From positions 1 to 37,292 of IMG/VR virus record IMGVR_UViG_3300006947_000033: a DNA stretch of 37,292 nt. One strand, 5' to 3'. Every line of letters begins with the position of its first letter. Position 1 is the stretch's first letter. The notes beneath the pieces are model-generated. The model was not told the origin of the DNA and searched no databases. It saw nothing but the letters and a program-made list of their open reading frames with translations. The translations under genes were made by a program, and so were the position numbers. This DNA is from a virus. Below, piece by piece: positions 37,182 through 37,292 of this stretch.

Positions 37182-37292
37182 AGTATTTCATATTATTGGT
37201 AACGGTGATCAAGCGAAGCATTACCTGAAAGAACCACGAAAGGGAACTAAACTTCTCTGTAATATGCCTCCGTTCGAGATACCTAGAGATGA
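37174..37292 (+). CDS. partial gene, unknown protein of modification cluster
   Basis: The first 39 codons of a gene running off the window, in an overlap with the previous gene. It begins MSKVFHIIGNGDQAKHYLKE. The I-I-G-N-G-D strand-loop and L-L-C-N-M-P-P-F match a type of protein found near glycosyltransferases in T4-like cyanophages (from memory), perhaps a sugar-processing enzyme. Too short to classify. Confidence 0.6.
   Translation, partial: MSKVFHIIGNGDQAKHYLKEPRKGTKLLCNMPPFEIPRD

Noticed and set aside
1-37292. tRNA genes, CRISPR arrays, insertion sequences, attachment sites
   Set aside because: I looked in all gaps; none is long enough or folded like a tRNA, and there are no spaced repeat arrays, transposases or integrases. 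The only direct repeats are the promoter cassettes.

Overview
The window looks like one continuous stretch of a T4-like (myovirus) phage genome, probably from a marine phage. Every convincing gene lies on the + strand. Genes are packed with ATGA/TAATG overlaps. The DNA is AT-rich. Recognisable genes include NrdA and NrdB, PhoH, a T4-type lysozyme, an IscA-like iron-sulfur carrier, carbamoyltransferases, a GIY-YIG protein and many small proteins of the kind seen in T4-like cyanophages and pelagiphages. No photosynthesis gene is present, so the host is probably a heterotroph but cannot be named from the sequence.

Layout. (1) 1-6432: small early-type genes, including small membrane proteins, an IscA-like carrier, a DUF454 membrane protein, a SpoT/MESH1-like HD hydrolase and a HAD-like phosphatase. 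They are cut into short units by near-consensus sigma70 promoters, most with an extended -10. The promoters sit in repeated intergenic cassettes with hairpins. (2) 6433-9279: a strong terminator, a T4-type late promoter box (TATAAATA), then putative virion genes. One of these carries a DUF3494 ice-binding-protein fold. (3) 9355-17480: a head/core-like block. Many of its proteins begin with a short leader resembling the capsid-targeting sequence of T4 internal proteins (MKTYQEFIAE-type, cut by the gp21 protease). The block includes a ligase-like nucleotidyltransferase (KWDG), an adenylyltransferase-like enzyme, very basic proteins and EF-hand proteins. (4) 17495-20693: nrdA (with a built-in glutaredoxin) and nrdB, then a small zinc ribbon. 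(5) 20725-25308: two NodU/TobZ-type carbamoyltransferases flanking a GIY-YIG gene, then a P-loop kinase that again has a capsid-targeting-like leader. (6) 25323-27756: DUF6433-like protein, PhoH, lysozyme, small genes and a structured, terminator-ended RNA region. (7) 27756-37292: a cluster running off the window end with several GT25-like glycosyltransferases, two GT-A (GT8-like) transferases, a GT-B-like protein, two radical SAM proteins, two SAM methyltransferases, a 2OG-Fe(II) oxygenase and a GDPD-like protein.

How they fit together (inference). RNR, PhoH and the HD hydrolase would retune host nucleotide and alarmone metabolism. The IscA-like carrier could supply clusters to the radical SAM enzymes. 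The carbamoyltransferases and the final cluster look like a biosynthetic system decorating DNA, a virion protein or a surface glycan. The most interesting proposal is that a set of enzymes and basic proteins is packaged in the head through a T4-like targeting leader and delivered with the DNA. The second is an ice-binding-like beta-solenoid in a virion protein.
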